64,000 nucleotides of DNA from DATHTS01 sp041940425 (lineage in GTDB: Bacteria; Acidobacteriota; Blastocatellia; Pyrinomonadales; Pyrinomonadaceae): the NCBI GenBank assembly GCA_041940425.1, contig JBGTSF010000009.1:31883-95882 (forward strand), read 5' to 3'. Position numbers and translations under genes: made by a program. Shown here piece after piece: positions 60,260 through 64,000 of this stretch (positions are counted from its first letter, which is position 1; every line of letters begins with the position of its first letter). The notes beneath the pieces were generated by a model that worked only from the letters and a program-made list of their open reading frames with translations, was not told the DNA's origin and did not search any database.

Positions 60260-62842
60260 ATGAGTTCAGTCTTTGAGCCTGTCGTGTCGGGCAATTTTGT
60301 CGCAAAAAACGGAAAAACCAACGGAAACGGTAGAGGAACGGTCTTACAGAAAGCCGCGAAGCCGCTCGGCTTGAACGCCGAAAAAGTCGTCGCCAAACGT
60401 TATTCGCTAAAAGATGAAATGGGCGAACCGCTCGAAACATGGGCGGATATCGTGCGCCGCGTGGTCGGTTTTGTTTCGACCGCCGAAAAAGACCCGGTGA
60501 TGCGCGATTATTTTTACAACTCGATGCTCGACGTGATGCTCAATCGCCAGTTTGTTCCGAATACGCCGTGTCTGGTCAACGCCGGAAAACCGTTCGGACA
60601 GCTCGCCGCCTGCTTCGTTCTCAATGTTCCCGATTCGATCAACGGCATTATGAACCACGCTTCGGCGGTAGCGACGATTCACCAGACGGGCGGCGGCACG
60701 GGAATGACTTATGAATTTCTGCGTCCGGCAGGTTCGATGGTTAATTCGACGCGCGGAGTCGCCAGCGGTCCGGTTTCTTTTATGAACATCGTCAACGGCA
60801 CGACCGAAGTCGTCAAACAGGGCGGCGTGCGGCGCGGCGCGAATATGGGCATTATGCGCGTTTCGCACCCGGACGTTCTGCGGTTTATTCACGCGAAAAA
60901 CGATCAGCATTCCCTGACGAACTTTAATATTTCCGTAACCGTAACCGATGAATTTATGAACGCGGTTGATGCGAAAGAATGGTTTCAAACCAAATTCGAC
61001 GACGGCGAATGGAATCAGACGGTTTTCGATCCCGTTACCAATGCGGACTACGCCGTCTATCGCCGACCGGACGGCTCGACCGTTACTTTTGCCGACCGGC
61101 TCGCTTTTGAAACCGCCGATCTTTCGGACTGCACGATCGAACAACCGCCCGCGCCGGGAATGGTTTACGCGCCGGACATCTGGAACCGGATCATTGCCTC
61201 GGCGCATAAATACGCCGAACCGGGCATCATTTTTATTGATGAAGTAAACCGCCACAATCATATGATGAACTCGATGGGACCGATCTACGCGTGCAACCCG
61301 TGCGGCGAACAGATGCTCCATTTCAACAATTCGTGCAATCTCGGTTCGATTGACGTGGCGAAGTTTTACGAAGCGAAAGGCGACGGCACGGACGCGGACG
61401 AATGCATCAACTGGGAAAAGCTCGCGCATGTAACGCATCTCTGCACGAGATTTTTGGACAACGTGATTGATACGGGACATTTTCCGCTTCCCGAAATTGA
61501 TGATGTTGTAAAAAGAACGCGACCTGTCGGTTTGGGAATTATGGGATTTGCCGATCTTTGTTTGAATTTGAAAGTTACATACGGCAATCAGGATTCTATC
61601 GAGCTGATGGAAAAAGTGATGGGCTTTATCCGCAAGGAAGCGTGGAAAGCATCCTTAAATCTCGGTGAAGAAAAAGGTGTCTTTCCCGAACTCGAACCGA
61701 ACCGCGAATCGTATGCGAAATTTATCTATGACGAGATCGGCATCCCGCGCGATGTGCCGCTCACGCCGCGCAATTATGAAGTAACGACGATTGCGCCGAC
61801 CGGAACGATCTCGCTTGTTGCCGAAACATCGAGCGGCATCGAGCCGAATTTCTCTTGGGCTTATGTTCGACGCGACACGCTCGGCGAACGTCATTACGTT
61901 CACACGATTGCGGCGCAGGCTTTGGGAATTGACGTTGATCAATCGGATGAAAAATCCATTAAGGAAGCGGCTGAATATGTCGTCGAACATATAGACGAAC
62001 TGCCCAATTATTTCATTTCGGCGATGGATATTACGTCGCACCAGCACGTTCAGGTCTTGGCGGCGGCGCAGAAGCACGTTGACAATTCGATCTCGAAAAC
62101 CTGTAACGGCGCGGCGGACGACACGGTCGAATCGGTTGATAAACTTTACCGGATGGCAAAAGATTTGGGCTGTAAAGCCGTCAGCTACTACCGCGACGGA
62201 AGCCGCGAAGGTCAGGTTTTGACCTCGATGAAAGCCGAAGACAAAAAGACTGAAAACACGGAAACGACCACGACGACCGTTGACGGCGAGTTTATGCCGG
62301 AAGTCGTTTCGGTCGTGTCGGAAAAACCGCAAACCGTCAAAAAACCGGCTGCCGAACATATCAGCCGCCCGCGCGAACTGCAAGGCTCGACGTGGCGCAT
62401 CCCGTTTGACGGCGTAAATCTTTACGTTACGGTCAATCACGACGGCGAACAGGTTCTGGAAGTTTTTGCGACCGGACCTATCTCGGAAGGTGTCGGCTTG
62501 CTCGCCTCGAAAATGCTGCGCGGCGGTTTTGACGTGAAAGAAGTCGCCCGCAGTCTGAACAAAGTAACGGCGACGCACGCCGTCTGGTTTAACGAGCGTC
62601 TTTTGACCTCGCCCGAACAGGCGGTCGCCGAATGTCTTCTGCTGATTGACCGCCGTCTGAAAGGTCAGCCGTCATCGGAAAGACAGATGAGCAAAGCGCA
62701 AAACCAACCGGCTGAAGTTACGGCATATTCGGAAACGAAAATGAGCAATCTGATCGGCGAATGCCCCGAATGCCGCGGACAATTGGAACACGCTTCAGGC
62801 TGTGATTTCTGCCGCGACTGCGGTTATTCGAAATGTAAGTAA
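60260..62842 (+). CDS. nrdJ: Adenosylcobalamin-dependent ribonucleotide reductase
   Basis: The protein has 860 residues from the ATG at 60260, preceded by GAGAGGAG. Class II motifs are FVPNTPCLVNAG, the active-site Cys in LAACFVLNVPDS, GGTGMTYEFLRPAGS, the NPCGEQ loop (about 358) and the later TGTISLVAETSSGIEPNF. The C-terminus ends CPECRGQLEHASGCDFCRDC, a zinc-ribbon tail typical of class II enzymes. It reduces nucleotides using B12 and thus works with or without oxygen. Regulation is likely by NrdR. Confidence 0.96.
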   Translation: MSSVFEPVVSGNFVAKNGKTNGNGRGTVLQKAAKPLGLNAEKVVAKRYSLKDEMGEPLETWADIVRRVVGFVSTAEKDPVMRDYFYNSMLDVMLNRQFVPNTPCLVNAGKPFGQLAACFVLNVPDSINGIMNHASAVATIHQTGGGTGMTYEFLRPAGSMVNSTRGVASGPVSFMNIVNGTTEVVKQGGVRRGANMGIMRVSHPDVLRFIHAKNDQHSLTNFNISVTVTDEFMNAVDAKEWFQTKFDDGEWNQTVFDPVTNADYAVYRRPDGSTVTFADRLAFETADLSDCTIEQPPAPGMVYAPDIWNRIIASAHKYAEPGIIFIDEVNRHNHMMNSMGPIYACNPCGEQMLHFNNSCNLGSIDVAKFYEAKGDGTDADECINWEKLAHVTHLCTRFLDNVIDTGHFPLPEIDDVVKRTRPVGLGIMGFADLCLNLKVTYGNQDSIELMEKVMGFIRKEAWKASLNLGEEKGVFPELEPNRESYAKFIYDEIGIPRDVPLTPRNYEVTTIAPTGTISLVAETSSGIEPNFSWAYVRRDTLGERHYVHTIAAQALGIDVDQSDEKSIKEAAEYVVEHIDELPNYFISAMDITSHQHVQVLAAAQKHVDNSISKTCNGAADDTVESVDKLYRMAKDLGCKAVSYYRDGSREGQVLTSMKAEDKKTENTETTTTTVDGEFMPEVVSVVSEKPQTVKKPAAEHISRPRELQGSTWRIPFDGVNLYVTVNHDGEQVLEVFATGPISEGVGLLASKMLRGGFDVKEVARSLNKVTATHAVWFNERLLTSPEQAVAECLLLIDRRLKGQPSSERQMSKAQNQPAEVTAYSETKMSNLIGECPECRGQLEHASGCDFCRDCGYSKCK

Positions 62843-62867
62843 GCCTTAATATTCCGGTATTTCGACA

Positions 62868-62917
62868 AAAATGTCTTTGACCTGAAATTCACAGGTCAAG
62901 GGCATTTTCCTTTTTTT
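62868..62917 (+). terminator. Rho-independent terminator after nrdJ
   Basis: AAATGTCTTTGACCTG pairs with CAGGTCAAGGGCATTT around AAATTCA, followed by a run of seven T residues (62911-62917). Confidence 0.9.
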
Positions 62918-62953
62918 GCCTAAACATCAGATCTTTAATTTTTGCTCAAAACC

Positions 62954-62990
62954 TTAAAAGAGAGTGGACAAAATGTCTATCCTCTTTTAA
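62954..62990. other. Hairpin of unclear role near the end of the hypothetical gene
   Basis: TTAAAAGAG and CTCTTTTAA (62954-62962 and 62982-62990) pair, with an inner GGACA/TGTCT helix. It is between convergent nrdJ and the hypothetical gene at 63073, perhaps the latter's terminator. Confidence 0.5.
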
Positions 62991-63072
62991 CGGAACGACC
63001 TTTTACTATGTACGAATTGGGATTGCAGCCGAAGTTTTGGAAAACTTTCAATTGGTTTATCCCTTCCACAAC

Positions 63073-63993
63073 CTATTTTTTTAATTTGTGAGTTTTGATT
63101 TCATTACATTCAAATTTAGGCTTGATTTTTAGATAAAACTTAAAAATTTTGGAAGTGATAACTCTGTTACCGAAATCTTTTAAGATTAAATCTACGGTAA
63201 AATTAAAAGATTTACCGTCCAATTTTCTAAAATCATACCTGTATTTGTTATAAGAGGAAAAACTATCAGTTTTCGGGTTTTCTAGGCGTTCGCGTTCAAG
63301 CAGATAAAGAAAGTTATTTTCAAGCAATGCGACACTTAACTCCATATAATTTCCAGTGTCAAAATGCGAATTGTCAGAATATCTTTCCATCCATATACCT
63401 GACTTGATTACTGCTAATTCATTATTCTTTTCGTCAAAAAACTTAATGATCGCTATAGTTTCACCGACGCTTTTTACATTAGTTAAAGGTTTGTTGAAAA
63501 ATTCTATTATTAGAGCTTGTGATTCTTTGTAATTTGTATAACTATCTTTTTCAGTATAGGGATGTTTTACTTTTGACCTGTCATAAATAACATCATCCAA
63601 CTTTGCGCTTGTGCAAATTATGACAGGGTTTCTTTTTGGTTTTTCCTTTGGCTCTTGATTTTCTTCTTGCTTCGTGATTTGAGGCTTTAAAGTTATTTTA
63701 CTTTTTTCTAATACTTGAATACGTTCATTGGGAACAATAGAAACGGGAAGTTGGTTTAGTTTTCTGTGATATTCAAGGTATGACAGAACCGCAAACACAA
63801 CAAATACTATAAATAAAGCAGCAGCAGCACCGCCAAAAAAAACCGCCCAATCTCCGCCTGTTTTTAGCCACAATGTAATACTCAATATATCTGCTAAAAG
63901 ACCACATAGCGTCATGGCTTGAGTTCGGGTAAAAGCAAATTCCGAGAGAAAACTATCTTTTGTGTTTGTGGTTTTAACGGATTCTTGCGACAT
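63073..63993 (-). CDS. AT-rich membrane-anchored hypothetical protein
   Basis: The 306-residue protein is read from the ATG at 63993; a TTG at 63999 is also possible, and the gene might extend past the window. Two hydrophobic helices occupy about residues 30-70 (LLADILSITLWL, GGAAAALFIVFVVFAVLSYL). A lysine/proline-rich linker follows (KPQITKQEENQEPKEKPK), and then a beta-rich C-terminal domain of about 170 residues. No family is recognised. It is distinctly AT-rich compared with nrdJ, a sign of acquisition. Confidence 0.7.
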   Translation of the reverse strand: MSQESVKTTNTKDSFLSEFAFTRTQAMTLCGLLADILSITLWLKTGGDWAVFFGGAAAALFIVFVVFAVLSYLEYHRKLNQLPVSIVPNERIQVLEKSKITLKPQITKQEENQEPKEKPKRNPVIICTSAKLDDVIYDRSKVKHPYTEKDSYTNYKESQALIIEFFNKPLTNVKSVGETIAIIKFFDEKNNELAVIKSGIWMERYSDNSHFDTGNYMELSVALLENNFLYLLERERLENPKTDSFSSYNKYRYDFRKLDGKSFNFTVDLILKDFGNRVITSKIFKFYLKIKPKFECNEIKTHKLKK

Positions 63994-64000
63994 CGGCAAA

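Noticed and set aside
60407..61480. A 357-codon minus-strand frame opposite nrdJ
   Set aside because: It is antisense to a clear, well-conserved gene and has unusual Arg/His-rich composition.

Overview
The window looks like a chromosomal segment of a Gram-negative Acidobacteriota, most likely class Blastocatellia (Pyrinomonadaceae-like). This is inferred from two very large TonB-dependent receptors with an N-terminal carboxypeptidase-regulatory domain (the Oar-like type abundant in Acidobacteriota), an outer-membrane assembly and lipid A gene set (BamA, two OmpH/Skp, FabZ, LpxA), a B12-dependent ribonucleotide reductase, and intermediate GC. No rRNA, phage, CRISPR array or recognisable transposase is present. 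One tRNA is (Ser-UGA, minus strand).

Layout. 1-9.8 kb: surface polysaccharide genes (acyltransferase, two FAD oxidoreductases around a NodB deacetylase, a GT39-like transferase, a GT4 transferase), interrupted by small genes seen in arsenosugar loci (AhpD-like protein, DUF2064 transferase), a DinB-fold protein and a GNAT. 9.9-13 kb: first Oar-like receptor. 13.7-31 kb: mixed housekeeping and envelope genes (PilZ-like, VanX-type dipeptidase, cyclase, peptide deformylase, MFS, YacG, site-2 protease, HU, metallopeptidase), ending in minus-strand galE and a WbpM-type dehydratase divergent from a Wza-like export gene. 32.4-35 kb: acyl-CoA synthetase and its TetR regulator with a FadR-type operator. 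35.3-41 kb: two TlpA-like proteins, recF, an HNH pair and gyrB. 41-47.4 kb: a patch of accessory genes around nadA (Uma2 nuclease, DUF2199, DUF6896, two tandem BrnT/BrnA-type toxin-antitoxin modules, a GNAT and a deacetylase). 47.5-55.8 kb: alcohol dehydrogenase, Hsp33, bamA-ompH-ompH-fabZ-lpxA. 55.9-59.7 kb: second Oar-like receptor. 60.3-62.8 kb: nrdJ under a probable NrdR box. 63.1 kb to end: an AT-rich membrane protein.

The most unusual content is repetitive. About fourteen intergenic hairpins have long arms, many built from short tandem units of about 7 nt. Their sequences differ from site to site. Several invade coding sequence: one sits in frame inside a gene, and others supply C-termini, an N-terminus or stop codons. 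Separately there are two degenerate arrays with an exact 21-nt period (about nine units each). In the accessory patch, two gene-junction sequences are duplicated, which suggests that accessory genes were spliced in at copied start-codon regions. One BrnT toxin carries a frameshift that makes it appear fused to its antitoxin.
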